Positions 19,107 to 27,326 of a stretch of 35,678 nucleotides of DNA are shown one piece after another. The stretch is from Burkholderiales bacterium (GTDB taxonomy: Bacteria > Pseudomonadota > Gammaproteobacteria > Burkholderiales > Burkholderiaceae_C), in assembly GCA_947451035.1 (NCBI GenBank), contig CANFXR010000019.1, positions 1 to 35,678 on the forward strand, given 5' to 3'. Position numbers and translations under genes: made by a program. Within the stretch, counting starts at the first letter, position 1, and every line of letters starts with the position of its first letter. The notes below the pieces were generated by a model. It was given only the letters and a program-made list of their open reading frames with translations, searched no databases and was not told the DNA's origin.

Positions 19107-20777
19107 TCAGGCTGCTTTCATCTGGGGCAGGGCTTGCGCATCGACCAGCGCTTCGAAGTCGCCGAGCGATTGCGGTTTGCCGAAGAAGTAGCCCTGGATC
19201 GCGTCGCAGCCGGCGTCGCGCAGGATGTGCCACTGCTCTTGCGTCTCGACGCCTTCGGCCACGCTCTTGAGGCCGAGTTCGCGGCTCATCGAGAACACCG
19301 AGCGGCAGATCGCCAGATCCTTGGGCGAAGGCAGGTCCTTCACGAAGCTGCGGTCGATCTTGAGCGACGACAGGCTGAAGCGCTTGAGGTACGCCAGCGA
19401 GGAGTAGCCGGTGCCGAAGTCGTCAATGGCCACTTGCACCCCGATGTCGGTGAGCTTGGTCAGCAGTCGGGCAGCGGCCTCGGGATCGGTCATCAGGACC
19501 CCCTCGGTGATCTCGAGCTGCAGCAAGCGCGGCGGCAAGCCGGAAAACGCGAGCGCATCGGCCACCGTCTGCAGGAAGTTAACCCCCCGGAACTGCCGGG
19601 GGCTGACGTTGACCGAGATGGTCAGCGCCATGTTCTTTTCGCGGTTGATGCGGGCAAAGCCGGCGGTGGCCGCCTTGAGCGCCCAGGTGCCCAGCAACTG
19701 GATCAGTCCGCAGTCTTCGGCGACCGGAATGAACTGTGCGGGTGACACCGGCACGGTGCCTCCGCGGTTCCAGCGCATCAGCGCTTCGGCCCCGTAGATC
19801 TGCCCCTCGATGTCGACCAGCGGCTGGTAGTGCAAGTAGAGCTCGCCGTTGGTCACGCCCTGATGCAACGCGCTCTCGAGCGTGAGCAAGGCCCTGGCAT
19901 CGGTGCGCGCTGCGTTGTTGAACATCGTGCAGCGGCTGCCGCCGGCGTCCTTCGCGTCTTTCAAGGCGGCCGTGGCGCCGCGCAGCAAGGCCTCATGGGT
20001 CACGCCGTGCGCGGGGTACAGCGCGAACCCCATCGAGGCGCTGACGTGCACTTCGGTGTCGTCCAGGACGAAAGCCGTCTCGGTCAGGGCCAGCAACTGG
20101 CGGCCGAGCTTGAGCATGTTCTCGGGGTCGTCCATGTCGGGCATGAGCAGGGCAAATTCGTCCGGACCGATGCGCGCCACGGTGTCGCTCGAGCGCACAT
20201 GCGACAGCAGTCGCTGCGCGACTTGCCGCAGCAGATCGTCGCCGGCCCGGACCCCGAGCGCCTCGTTCACCTTGGCGAAGCCCTTGAGGTTGAGCAGCAG
20301 CAGCGCAAAGCTGGACTCCTGCCGGTTGCCCAGTTCGATGGCCTGCTCGCAGCGGTCCTGCAAGAGCAAGCGGTTGGGCACTCCGGTGAGCGCGTCGTGC
20401 ATGCCCGGATCGGCGGCGCCAGGACCTTCGATGGCGATCTGGTGCCCCACGGCCATCACGCCTTGCCGGGCACCCGCGTCGTAGCCGCTGAGCAGCCAGC
20501 GAAAGCGGGCGGTGAATTCAGGGCGCAGCGCGACGTCCAGCGCCACTCGCGTTTGGGCGCCGATCGCCGCATCAAAGGCCTCGTGCACGCGGGCCTGGTC
20601 TTCCTGCGTGAACAGCTCGAAGAACGACTGAACGGTGTGGCCGGTCTGACCGAAGCCGGCCACCGTGTCGAGGCCGGCGGCGTAGGTGACGGCGCCGGTG
20701 CTGTTGAGGTGAAAGGCGAGATCGCCGGACGCTGCGAGCAGCGCTTCGAGTGGGCTTTCAGGGGCGGGCGTTCGCAT
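19107..20777 (-). CDS. PAS-(degenerate GGDEF)-EAL protein, likely c-di-GMP phosphodiesterase
   Basis: The protein has 556 residues. An N-terminal PAS-like domain (about 10-115) precedes a GGDEF domain (about 128-285) and an EAL domain (about 300-550). The GGDEF motif reads GPDEF (204-208), and the metal-binding D-L-D site reads N-L-K, so cyclase activity is probably lost; the I-site RxxD (195-198) remains. The EAL domain looks intact: AEALMRW, SVNVSPRQF, LEITEG, DDFGTGYSSLAYLKRF, LKIDRSF and AEGVETQEQ. It should hydrolyse c-di-GMP, perhaps controlled by GTP or c-di-GMP binding to the dead domain. GGAGAG lies upstream of the ATG. It is followed directly by the HDOD gene. Confidence 0.9.
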   Translation of the reverse strand: MRTPAPESPLEALLAASGDLAFHLNSTGAVTYAAGLDTVAGFGQTGHTVQSFFELFTQEDQARVHEAFDAAIGAQTRVALDVALRPEFTARFRWLLSGYDAGARQGVMAVGHQIAIEGPGAADPGMHDALTGVPNRLLLQDRCEQAIELGNRQESSFALLLLNLKGFAKVNEALGVRAGDDLLRQVAQRLLSHVRSSDTVARIGPDEFALLMPDMDDPENMLKLGRQLLALTETAFVLDDTEVHVSASMGFALYPAHGVTHEALLRGATAALKDAKDAGGSRCTMFNNAARTDARALLTLESALHQGVTNGELYLHYQPLVDIEGQIYGAEALMRWNRGGTVPVSPAQFIPVAEDCGLIQLLGTWALKAATAGFARINREKNMALTISVNVSPRQFRGVNFLQTVADALAFSGLPPRLLQLEITEGVLMTDPEAAARLLTKLTDIGVQVAIDDFGTGYSSLAYLKRFSLSSLKIDRSFVKDLPSPKDLAICRSVFSMSRELGLKSVAEGVETQEQWHILRDAGCDAIQGYFFGKPQSLGDFEALVDAQALPQMKAA

Positions 20778-20864
20778 GTGTCAGGCTCTCCGGACGGGGC
20801 TCGAGGGCTGCCGATCTGAATGACAAACCGCTTAACAGGGGCAAGCGCCAGTCCGACGCCCAAT

Positions 20865-20946
20865 GCGTGGGGCGGCAACTGTGCTGCGCCCATCCCGGTC
20901 TTATCGGTGGCGCACGGCGGTACTTGAGTTGCCGCCCTGGACACGC
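20865..20946. repeat. Long intergenic inverted repeat / structured element
   Basis: Perfect 11-bp arms, GGGCGGCAACT at 20870-20880 and its complement at 20927-20937, enclose 46 nt. Outside them GCGTG (20865-20869) can pair with CACGC (20942-20946) across a 4-nt bulge. Inside, GTG-x2-GCGCC (20881-20890) can pair imperfectly with GGCGCAC (20908-20914). The element fills most of the 175-nt gap between the DUF1415 stop codon and the EAL start codon. No T-run follows it. It could be a 3'-end hairpin of the DUF1415 message, a regulatory leader, or a small repeat element. Confidence 0.6.
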
Positions 20947-20952
20947 GGGGGG

Positions 20953-21549
20953 TCAGCCGGCGGTGCCGGCGCCCGTGGGCGGCCCGGCAGCATCGCGCCG
21001 GCACTGCTCGCGCAGCTCTTGCCAGCCCGCGCTTCCCAGTGACTCCATCGTGCGCAGGTTCACCTCGTAGATCTCGGCGGCGTCGGGGAATGCGGCCACC
21101 GCACGGTCGATGCTGGCCTCGCGCAGCAGGTGCAGCGTGGGGTAGGGCGAGCGGTTGGTGGCGTTGGTCACGTCGTCGGCGTCGGTGCCGGCGAACTGGT
21201 AGTCGGGGTGAAAGCTGGCCAGCTGCAGCACGCCAGCACAACCCATCGAGTCGAGCGCGGCTTCGGCCACGTCGAGAAAGTCGTTGTAGTCGCCGAAGTC
21301 GGTGAGCACCTGCGGGTGCACCAGCAAGGTGGTCTCGCACTGCGCCACATCGGTGGCCAGCAGCAGCCGGATCTCGTCGCACAGCGTGCCCAAGAGGGCC
21401 TCGGGATCGCGGGCCTCGCTGACCACGCAGCGGATTTGCGCCTTGACACGCACCGCACGCGCGAACGGGCACAGGTTCAGGCCGATGACGGCACGATCCA
21501 GCCAGGCCAGGGTCTCGGCGACGGCGGTGCTGTTCCCGGTGGAGGACAT
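20953..21549 (-). CDS. DUF1415 family protein
   Basis: The 198-residue cytoplasmic protein carries the DUF1415 signature LDRAVIGLNLCPFARAV near the N-terminus and further conserved stretches (TTLLVHPQVLTDFGDYNDFLDVAEAAL, LASFHPDYQFAG, NRSPYPTLHLLREASIDRAV). The function of this family is unknown to me. A single Cys follows Leu-Asn-Leu and precedes Pro-Phe in the signature. The ATG at 21549 is 46 nt beyond the stop codon of the 130-residue unknown gene, so the two may be cotranscribed. Confidence 0.85.
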   Translation of the reverse strand: MSSTGNSTAVAETLAWLDRAVIGLNLCPFARAVRVKAQIRCVVSEARDPEALLGTLCDEIRLLLATDVAQCETTLLVHPQVLTDFGDYNDFLDVAEAALDSMGCAGVLQLASFHPDYQFAGTDADDVTNATNRSPYPTLHLLREASIDRAVAAFPDAAEIYEVNLRTMESLGSAGWQELREQCRRDAAGPPTGAGTAG

Positions 21550-21595
21550 CACCGCCGTGTGGCGCCGTCGGCCCGTCGGACGATCAGGTCTGCGA

Positions 21596-21988
21596 TCAGG
21601 TCGACAGCGCGCCGGCCAGCGCGTTGGCCAGGGCCTGGTTGGGCAGCTTGAGCGAGATGTCGATCGAGCCCACGCGCATGACCAGCACCGGACCATCGGC
21701 ATTGGCGCGCACCAGCACTTCGTCGGCTTCCATGTGCACCGAATCGCTGGGCATGGTGTCGGCCAGCGGTGGGCGGCCTTCCTGTGCGACGCCCATGGCC
21801 TTGGCCGATGACAAGACGATGCGCGACATCAGGTCGATGCCTTCGAAGTCCAGCTGGAGCGGAAAGATCTGGCTGTTCTCGAGGATCAGTTCGACCAGCA
21901 CGGCGCTCTTGTCGTCAGCCATCAGCGCGTCCTTGACGCCGTAGCAGTGCAAGGGGGTGAGGGGTTCCAATTCCGATTCCGATTCCAT
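21596..21988 (-). CDS. Conserved-looking hypothetical protein, 130 residues
   Basis: I do not recognise this protein. It is soluble and acidic, beginning with an acidic run (MESESELEPL), with no signal peptide or membrane helix. Predicted strands are amphipathic (AVLVELILENSQIFPLQLDF, SVHMEADEVLVRANADGPVLVMRVGSIDISLKL), suggesting a small alpha/beta domain. Codon use resembles its neighbours. A terminator separates it from bpt upstream, so it probably has its own promoter in the 70-nt gap and reads on into DUF1415 (46-nt gap). Confidence 0.7.
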   Translation of the reverse strand: MESESELEPLTPLHCYGVKDALMADDKSAVLVELILENSQIFPLQLDFEGIDLMSRIVLSSAKAMGVAQEGRPPLADTMPSDSVHMEADEVLVRANADGPVLVMRVGSIDISLKLPNQALANALAGALST

Positions 21989-22010
21989 TTGTGGTGTTCT
22001 CTGGCAGTTT

Positions 22011-22048
22011 GAAAAAAGAAAGCGATGTTGCCACGCGGTGGCGGCAAC
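22011..22048 (-). terminator. Rho-independent terminator after aat-bpt
   Basis: On the minus strand, 12 nt past the bpt stop codon, GTTGCC (22048-22043) pairs with GGCAAC (22032-22027) and is followed by a T-rich run (TTTCTTTTTTC, about 22021-22011). It should end the aat-bpt transcript before the next gene. Confidence 0.6.
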
Positions 22049-22060
22049 GGCGCGGGAGAG

Positions 22061-22852
22061 TCAGGCGTCGGGCGGTTCGTCGACAGGCGGCTGATCGTCG
22101 GGTGACGGCGGCTCGGCCACCCATTGCTCGTTGACCAGGTACTCGCATGGCGTGAACTGCGACTTGTAGGCCATCTTGGCGCTCTCGGCGATCCAGTAGC
22201 CGAGGTACAGGTGCTGCAGGCCCAGCGCGCGCGTCTGTTCGATTTGCCACAGCACGTTGTAGGTGCCGTAGCTCTTGTGCGCTTCGGGCTCGTAGAAGGT
22301 GTAGACCGCCGACAGCCCGTCGTTCAGGATGTCGACGATGGACACCATCTTGAGCACGCCGTGCGGCCCGGCGTCGTCGGGTCCGACCGGCTCCCGAAAC
22401 TCGACCATGCGCGAGTTGACGCGGCTTTTCAGCAGGAACTGCACGTACTGCTCAACGCTGTCGTTGTCCATGCCGCCGCCGCTGTGCCGGCTGGTCTGGT
22501 AGCGCGCGTACAGCTCATAGTGCTCGTCGGCGAACCCCATGCCCAGCACCCGGACTTCGAGGTGCCGGTGCGACTTCCAGGCACGGCGCTGGCTGCGCGT
22601 GGCCTCAAAGGTGGCCACCGGGATGCGCAGCGGCACGCAGGCGCGGCAGCTGTCGCAGTAGGGCCGGTAGGTGTACATGCCACTGCGCCGGAAGCCGCTT
22701 TTCACCAGGTCCGAATAGGCATCCGACTGAATCAGGTGGATGGGCGTGGCGACCTGCGAGCGCGCCATTCGGTCGGGCAGATAGCTACAGGCGTAAGGCG
22801 CCGTCGCGTAGAACTGAATCGTCTCCAGCGGGAGCTCTGTCGGGCTAGTCAC
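22061..22852 (-). CDS. bpt: Aspartate/glutamate leucyltransferase
   Basis: Bpt transfers Leu from Leu-tRNA to N-terminal Asp or Glu, creating a primary N-degron for ClpS-ClpAP. The 263-residue protein has the N-terminal [14 protein letters not shown] motif, the Cys cluster [15 protein letters not shown], and the GNAT-fold core with [28 protein letters not shown] and [15 protein letters not shown] Pro/Asp-rich tail ends the protein. The GTG start (22852) overlaps the aat stop codon by 4 nt (GTGA), so translation is coupled to aat. A terminator follows. Confidence 0.93.
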   Translation of the reverse strand: MTSPTELPLETIQFYATAPYACSYLPDRMARSQVATPIHLIQSDAYSDLVKSGFRRSGMYTYRPYCDSCRACVPLRIPVATFEATRSQRRAWKSHRHLEVRVLGMGFADEHYELYARYQTSRHSGGGMDNDSVEQYVQFLLKSRVNSRMVEFREPVGPDDAGPHGVLKMVSIVDILNDGLSAVYTFYEPEAHKSYGTYNVLWQIEQTRALGLQHLYLGYWIAESAKMAYKSQFTPCEYLVNEQWVAEPPSPDDQPPVDEPPDA

Positions 22853-23589
22853 GGGGGCGGCAGGAGGTGTTTCCAGAAGCGCTGATGATAGGTCCAGGCC
22901 GTCGGAGCAGGCCTGGCGCAGCGCTCGGTGATGGCGGCTTCGAACGCGGTTCTTGGCAACTCGCCACCACCCATCGACGCCAGGTGGCCGGTGCGTTGCT
23001 GGCAGTCGATCAGCTCGATGGCGTGCTCGCGGCAAAAGCACACCAGTGCGGCCAGCGCGATCTTCGACGCGTCGGTGCGACGCGAGAACATCGACTCGCC
23101 AAAGAACATCCGCCCGATGCCCACGCCGTACAGCCCGCCGACGAGTTCGCCGTCGATCCAGGTCTCGAAGCTGTGCACCGCGCCCAGCGCGTGCCAGCGG
23201 CTGTAAGCCTGAACCATGTCGTCGACGATCCAGGTGCCGTCCTGGCCGTCGCGCGGCGTCGACGCGCAGGCCTCGATGACCTGGCCGAAGGCGCTGTCGA
23301 TGCGCACCTCGCACACCGGCGAGCGGGCAAAGCGGCCGAGGGTCTTGCGCAGCGAGCGGGCGAGCTTGAAGTCAGCCACCCACAGCACCATGCGCGGGTC
23401 GGGCGACCACCACAGCACCGGCTGGCCGGCGCTGTACCAGGGAAACACGCCCTTCGAGTAGGCCTCGGCCAGCCGCGCCGGGTTCAATTCGCCGCCGGCG
23501 GCCAGCAACCCCGGCGCGTCGGAGTCGGCGGGCAGCGCCAGCCGCGTGTCGGGCAGCGGGTCTTCGGCGCTGCGCAGCCAGTGGATCAT
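22849..23589 (-). CDS. aat: Leucyl/phenylalanyl-tRNA-protein transferase
   Basis: Aat adds Leu or Phe to N-terminal Lys or Arg, making N-degrons for ClpS-ClpAP. The 246-residue protein shows the family motifs [72 protein letters not shown] and [17 protein letters not shown]. The ATG at 23589, with GGTGAG just upstream, gives a family-typical N-terminus (MIHWL); a GTG at 23634 is less likely. It overlaps bpt by 4 nt, so both N-degron branches are encoded together. It lies 73 nt after fumarase on the same strand. Confidence 0.94.
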   Translation of the reverse strand: MIHWLRSAEDPLPDTRLALPADSDAPGLLAAGGELNPARLAEAYSKGVFPWYSAGQPVLWWSPDPRMVLWVADFKLARSLRKTLGRFARSPVCEVRIDSAFGQVIEACASTPRDGQDGTWIVDDMVQAYSRWHALGAVHSFETWIDGELVGGLYGVGIGRMFFGESMFSRRTDASKIALAALVCFCREHAIELIDCQQRTGHLASMGGGELPRTAFEAAITERCARPAPTAWTYHQRFWKHLLPPP

Positions 23590-23662
23590 GGGCGGCTCAC
23601 CGGTGGCGTCAGGTCCATGGGCATCGGACGCCACGACGCGCGTCCTGATGCCCGCCCTTCCA

Positions 23663-25186
23663 TCAGACCACCGAGACCGGGATCTTGCCGATCTTGGCCT
23701 GCCACTCCTTGGGCCCGGTCTCGTGCACCGAGGTGCCGTGGGAGTCGACCGCCACCGTCACCGGCATGTCGGTGACGTCGAATTCGTAGATCGCCTCCAT
23801 GCCCAGGTCGGCAAAGCCCACCACCTCGGCCTGCTTGATGGCCTTGCTCACCAGGTAGGCCGCGCCGCCGACGGCCATCAGGTAGGCGCTTTGGTGCTTC
23901 TTGATCGCAGCGATGCCGGCCGGTCCGCGCTCGGCCTTGCCGATCATGCCGATCAGGCCGGTTTGCGCCAGCATCATCTCGGTGAACTTGTCCATGCGCG
24001 TGGCGGTGGTCGGGCCGGCCGGGCCCACCACTTCGTCACGCACCGGATCGACCGGGCCGACGTAATAGATGACGCGGTCGGTGAAGTCGACCGGCAGCTT
24101 CTCGCCCCTGGCAAGCATGTCCTGAATGCGCTTGTGCGCCGCATCGCGCCCGGTCAGCACCTTGCCCGACAGCAGCAACGTGTCGCCGGGCTGCCAGCTG
24201 GCGACTTCGGCCTTGGTCAGGGTGCCCAGGTCGATCTTGCGGCTCTTGTTGTAGTCGGGCTGCCAGTGCACATCGGGCCACAGGTCGAGGCTGGGCGGGT
24301 CGATGTAGGCCGGCCCCGAGCCATCGAGCACGAAGTGCGCGTGTCGGGTGGCCGCGCAGTTCGGGATCATCGCCACCGGCTTGCTGGCCGCGTGGGTCGG
24401 GTACATGGCGATCTTCACGTCGAGCACCGTGGTCAGGCCGCCCAGGCCCTGCGCGCCGATGCCCAGTGCGTTGATCGAGTCGCACAGCTCGATGCGCAGT
24501 TCTTCGAGCTTGCTGTTCGGGCCGCGGGCCTTGAGCTCGTACATGTCGATCGGATCCATCAGGATCTCCTTGGCCATCAACATGGCCTTTTCGGCGGTGC
24601 CGCCGATGCCGATGCCCAGCATGCCGGGCGGGCACCAGCCCGCGCCCATCATGGGCACCGTCTTCATCACCCAGTCGACCACGCTGTCGCTCGGGTTGAG
24701 CATCACGAACTTGCTCTTGTTCTCGCTGCCGCCGCCCTTGGCCGCGACCTGCACGTCGACCGTGTTGCCCGGCACCACCGTCATGTGGACGACCGCTGGC
24801 GTGTTGTCCTGGGTGTTCTTGCGCTCGAACAGCGGGTCGGCCACGATGCTCGCGCGCAGGGTGTTGTCGGGGTTCAGGTAGCCGCGGCGCACGCCCTCGT
24901 TGATGGCGTCTTCGATGCTGCCGTCGAAGCCTTCGAGGCGCACGTCCATGCCGATCTTGAGAAAGACGTTGACGATGCCGGTGTCCTGGCAGATGGGCCT
25001 GCGGCCCTCGGCGCACATGCGTGAATTGGTCAGGATCTGCGCGATCGCATCCTTGGCCGCCGGGCTCTGCTCCGCAGCGTAGGCCCTCGCGAGGTGGGCG
25101 ATATAGTCTTTCGGGTGGTAGTAGCTGATGTACTGCAACGCGGCGGCAATGCTCTCGATCAGGTCGGCTTGACGGATGGTGGTCAT
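23663..25186 (-). CDS. fumA: Class I fumarate hydratase (iron-sulfur)
   Basis: This 507-residue single-chain class I fumarase interconverts fumarate and malate in the TCA cycle using an oxygen-sensitive 4Fe-4S cluster. The N-terminal alpha domain has the cluster cysteines in RRPICQDTGIVNVF, MMGAGWCPPGMLGIGIGG and PNCAATRHAHF. The C-terminal beta domain has LLLSGKVLTGRDAAHKR, YYVGPVDP and VGPAGPTTATRMD. Length is close to that of enterobacterial FumA (548). It is divergent from nhaA. The ATG at 25186 begins MTTIRQADLIESI, which fits the family. Confidence 0.94.
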   Translation of the reverse strand: MTTIRQADLIESIAAALQYISYYHPKDYIAHLARAYAAEQSPAAKDAIAQILTNSRMCAEGRRPICQDTGIVNVFLKIGMDVRLEGFDGSIEDAINEGVRRGYLNPDNTLRASIVADPLFERKNTQDNTPAVVHMTVVPGNTVDVQVAAKGGGSENKSKFVMLNPSDSVVDWVMKTVPMMGAGWCPPGMLGIGIGGTAEKAMLMAKEILMDPIDMYELKARGPNSKLEELRIELCDSINALGIGAQGLGGLTTVLDVKIAMYPTHAASKPVAMIPNCAATRHAHFVLDGSGPAYIDPPSLDLWPDVHWQPDYNKSRKIDLGTLTKAEVASWQPGDTLLLSGKVLTGRDAAHKRIQDMLARGEKLPVDFTDRVIYYVGPVDPVRDEVVGPAGPTTATRMDKFTEMMLAQTGLIGMIGKAERGPAGIAAIKKHQSAYLMAVGGAAYLVSKAIKQAEVVGFADLGMEAIYEFDVTDMPVTVAVDSHGTSVHETGPKEWQAKIGKIPVSVV

Positions 25187-25217
25187 GGGGGCTCGCAAGG
25201 GTTGGTCGCGTAAAGGC

Positions 25218-25233
25218 TCCGGCACGCGCCGGA
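25218..25233. promoter_or_regulatory. Inverted repeat in the fumA/nhaA divergent region
   Basis: TCCGGC (25218-25223) and GCCGGA (25228-25233) form a perfect dyad with a 4-nt loop in the 78-bp gap between the divergent genes. It lies about 30 nt upstream of the nhaA start and on the other side faces fumA. It may be an operator or a leader hairpin; no promoter boxes could be assigned. Confidence 0.25.
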
Positions 25234-25264
25234 CAGCCAAACGAGTTTACCGAAGGGATCCCCA

Positions 25265-26455
25265 TTGAAGCTTGACGCCCACGCCCGTTCCTCGCTGGCG
25301 TTTCTGCGGTTTTTTGCCCACGAGTCCGCCGCTGGCATCGTGCTGGCCATCGCTGCCGTGGCCGCGCTGATCATCAGCAATTCGCCGTGGCATCCGATGT
25401 ACGAGGCGCTGGTGCAGACCCCGGTCGAAGTGCGCTTGGGCGAATGGGTGCTGCTGGCCAAGCCCCTGGTGGTCTGGATCGACGACCTGTGGATGGCGGT
25501 GTTCTTCTTGCTGGTCGGGCTGGAGATCAAGCGCGAGTTCGTCGAGGGAGAGCTGGGTGACCGGCGCCAGGCGATGCTGCCGGCGGTGGCCGCGCTCGGC
25601 GGCATGGCGATGCCCGCCCTGATCTACAGCCTGTGCAACCTGGGCGATCCGGTGGCGCTGCGCGGCTGGGCCATCCCGGCGGCCACCGACATCGCCTTTG
25701 CCATCGGCATCGTGATGCTGCTGGGGCCGCGCGTGCCGACCTCGCTGAAGATCTTTCTGACCGCCGTGGCCATCATCGACGACCTGGGCGCGATCGTGGT
25801 GATCGCGCTGTTCTACACCGACCACCTGTCGCTGCCCATGCTCATGGCCGCGGGGCTGGGCGTGCTGGTGCTGGTGCTGCTCAACCGCGCGCGGGTGATG
25901 CGGGTGGACGTCTATCTGGTGGTGGGGCTGGCCGTGTGGCTGTGCGTGCTGAAGTCGGGCGTGCACCCCACGCTGGCCGGCGTCGTCACCGCGCTGGCGA
26001 TCCCGATGCGCGCACCGGATGGCCGCTCGCCGGCGCAGGACCTGGAGCATGCGCTGCACCCCTGGGTGGCGTTCGTGGTGCTGCCGGTCTTTGCCCTCAC
26101 CAATGCGGGCGTGGCCCTGGCCGGCGTCAACCCGGCCACGTTGTTTCAGGGCATTCCGCTGGGCATCGCGCTGGGCCTGGTGGTCGGCAAGGCGGCAGGT
26201 GTGTTTGGCAGTTTGTCGCTGATGGTGCGTTGCGGCTGGGCCAACCGGCCTGCGGGCGCGACCCGGCTGCAATGCTTCGGCGTGGCCGTGTTGTGCGGCA
26301 TCGGCTTCACGATGAGCCTGTTCATCGGCGGCCTGGCGTTCTCCGGGCTGGATGCGGGTTACGAGTTGCGTGTCAAGCTGGGCGTGCTGTGCGGCTCGGT
26401 GCTGTCGGGACTGCTGGGCGCGGCCATCTTGATGGCCGCGCACCGGCGGCTGTGA
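25265..26455 (+). CDS. nhaA: Na+/H+ antiporter NhaA
   Basis: NhaA exchanges cytoplasmic Na+ for protons across the inner membrane. The 396-residue protein has about 11-12 hydrophobic helices, the ion-binding pair Asp172-Asp173 in VAIIDDLGAIVVI (equivalent to Asp163-Asp164 of E. coli), Asp142 in AATDIAFAIG, and FFLLVGLEIKREFVEGEL. The reading frame opens with a TTG codon. A strong ribosome-binding site (GAAGGGA at 25251-25257) 7 nt upstream supports it, and the next in-frame ATG (MYEAL) would remove the first helix. It ends 16 nt from the convergent UPF0114 gene. Confidence 0.93.
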   Translation: MKLDAHARSSLAFLRFFAHESAAGIVLAIAAVAALIISNSPWHPMYEALVQTPVEVRLGEWVLLAKPLVVWIDDLWMAVFFLLVGLEIKREFVEGELGDRRQAMLPAVAALGGMAMPALIYSLCNLGDPVALRGWAIPAATDIAFAIGIVMLLGPRVPTSLKIFLTAVAIIDDLGAIVVIALFYTDHLSLPMLMAAGLGVLVLVLLNRARVMRVDVYLVVGLAVWLCVLKSGVHPTLAGVVTALAIPMRAPDGRSPAQDLEHALHPWVAFVVLPVFALTNAGVALAGVNPATLFQGIPLGIALGLVVGKAAGVFGSLSLMVRCGWANRPAGATRLQCFGVAVLCGIGFTMSLFIGGLAFSGLDAGYELRVKLGVLCGSVLSGLLGAAILMAAHRRL

Positions 26456-26471
26456 TCCGGTCGGGTTCGGC

Positions 26472-27116
26472 TCAGTGGTCCTTGCCCGGCTCGCCGGGCG
26501 GGTGCATGAGCCGATCGGTGTAAGCAATGGCCAGCGCCGACGTCAGGAAGGCAAGGTGGATGAGGGTCTGCCACATCAACACCTTGTCGCTGTAGTTGGC
26601 CGCGTTGATGAAGGTCTTGAGCAGGTGGATCGAACTGATCCCGATGATGGCCGTGGCCAGCTTGACCTTGAGCACCGAGGCGTTGACCTGATTCAGCCAT
26701 TCGGGCTGGTCGGGGTGACCCTCCAGCCCCAGCTTCGATACGAAGGTTTCGTAGCCGCCGACGATCACCATGATCAGCAAGTTGCTGATCATCACCACGT
26801 CGATCAGCGCCAGCACCACCAGCATGATGATCGTTTCGTTCAGCGACGCGATCGGCTCGTAGCCGGCGATCTTGCCGTCGGGGCCGAGGATCGACGCGGC
26901 CTGGTATCCGGTGCTTTTGACGAGCGTGATCAGCGCCGCCTGATTGCCGAAGGCCGCCTCGATCAGATGAACCAGTTCGACCCAGAACTGGAACACGTAG
27001 ACACCCTGAGCCAGGATCAACCCCAGATAGAGTGGCAGCTGCAACCAGCGCGTGGCGAAGATCAGCCGGGGCAGGGGCGCAAGTCTTTGCGGTGGGCTTT
27101 TTTGTGCTTGTGTCAT
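26472..27116 (-). CDS. UPF0114/YqhA-type inner-membrane protein
   Basis: The 214-residue protein has about four transmembrane helices: LQLPLYLGLILAQGVYVFQF, ETIIMLVVLALIDVVMISNLLIMVIVGG, VKLATAIIGISSIHLLKTF and TLIHLAFLTSALAIAYTDRLM. The middle motif (NLLIMVIVGGYETFVSKL) is diagnostic of the UPF0114 (TIGR00645) family. The molecular function is unknown. The ATG at 27116 is chosen although the frame is open further upstream. It is convergent with nhaA and divergent from acs across a 215-nt gap. Confidence 0.88.
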   Translation of the reverse strand: MTQAQKSPPQRLAPLPRLIFATRWLQLPLYLGLILAQGVYVFQFWVELVHLIEAAFGNQAALITLVKSTGYQAASILGPDGKIAGYEPIASLNETIIMLVVLALIDVVMISNLLIMVIVGGYETFVSKLGLEGHPDQPEWLNQVNASVLKVKLATAIIGISSIHLLKTFINAANYSDKVLMWQTLIHLAFLTSALAIAYTDRLMHPPGEPGKDH

Positions 27117-27141
27117 GAGAGCGGTCAACGGTTGGCGTGAT

Positions 27142-27165
27142 GGGGTGACGGGGTGAAGGGGAAAC
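27142..27165. repeat. Short 8-bp tandem repeat upstream of the UPF0114 gene
   Basis: Three 8-nt units, GGGGTGAC, GGGGTGAA and GGGGAAAC, follow each other; the last overlaps a small dyad GGGG-AAA-CCCC (27158-27168). The array is 26 nt upstream of the UPF0114 start. It is too short to call anything beyond a possible regulatory or slippage-prone tract. Confidence 0.4.
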
Positions 27166-27260
27166 CCCGCGTGGAGTCTAGGGCGCGCGCGTGTCAAGAT
27201 GCTCGGCTCTTTGGCAGACCGAGACGCTCCAAATCGCGCTGCCACCCCCCAGAGGGCTCG

Positions 27261-27326
27261 AGTAAGCGGTTCGTAAGAGCTGCCGCCTAAGCTGGCAGCA
27301 CTTCATCAAAAAAATTCTTCAGGAGA
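27261..27326 (+). promoter_or_regulatory. acs leader: TAAG-spaced motif, hairpin and ribosome-binding site
   Basis: Upstream of acs the tetramer TAAG occurs at 27263, 27274 and 27288. The last lies in the loop of a perfect hairpin, GCTGCC (27279-27284) with GGCAGC (27294-27299). An A-run (about 27308-27314) and a strong ribosome-binding site AGGAGA (27321-27326) follow before the TTG start. The arrangement could be a protein-binding region or a structured 5' leader. No promoter boxes are assigned with confidence. Confidence 0.4.

Noticed and set aside
25247-26527. A 426-codon open frame antisense to nhaA
   Set aside because: Its His/Gln/Arg-rich composition lacks any motif, whereas nhaA on the other strand has intact ion-binding residues.
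27158-27168. GGGG-AAA-CCCC hairpin as a terminator near the UPF0114 gene
   Set aside because: The loop is short, no T-run follows, and it lies upstream, not downstream, of the nearest genes.
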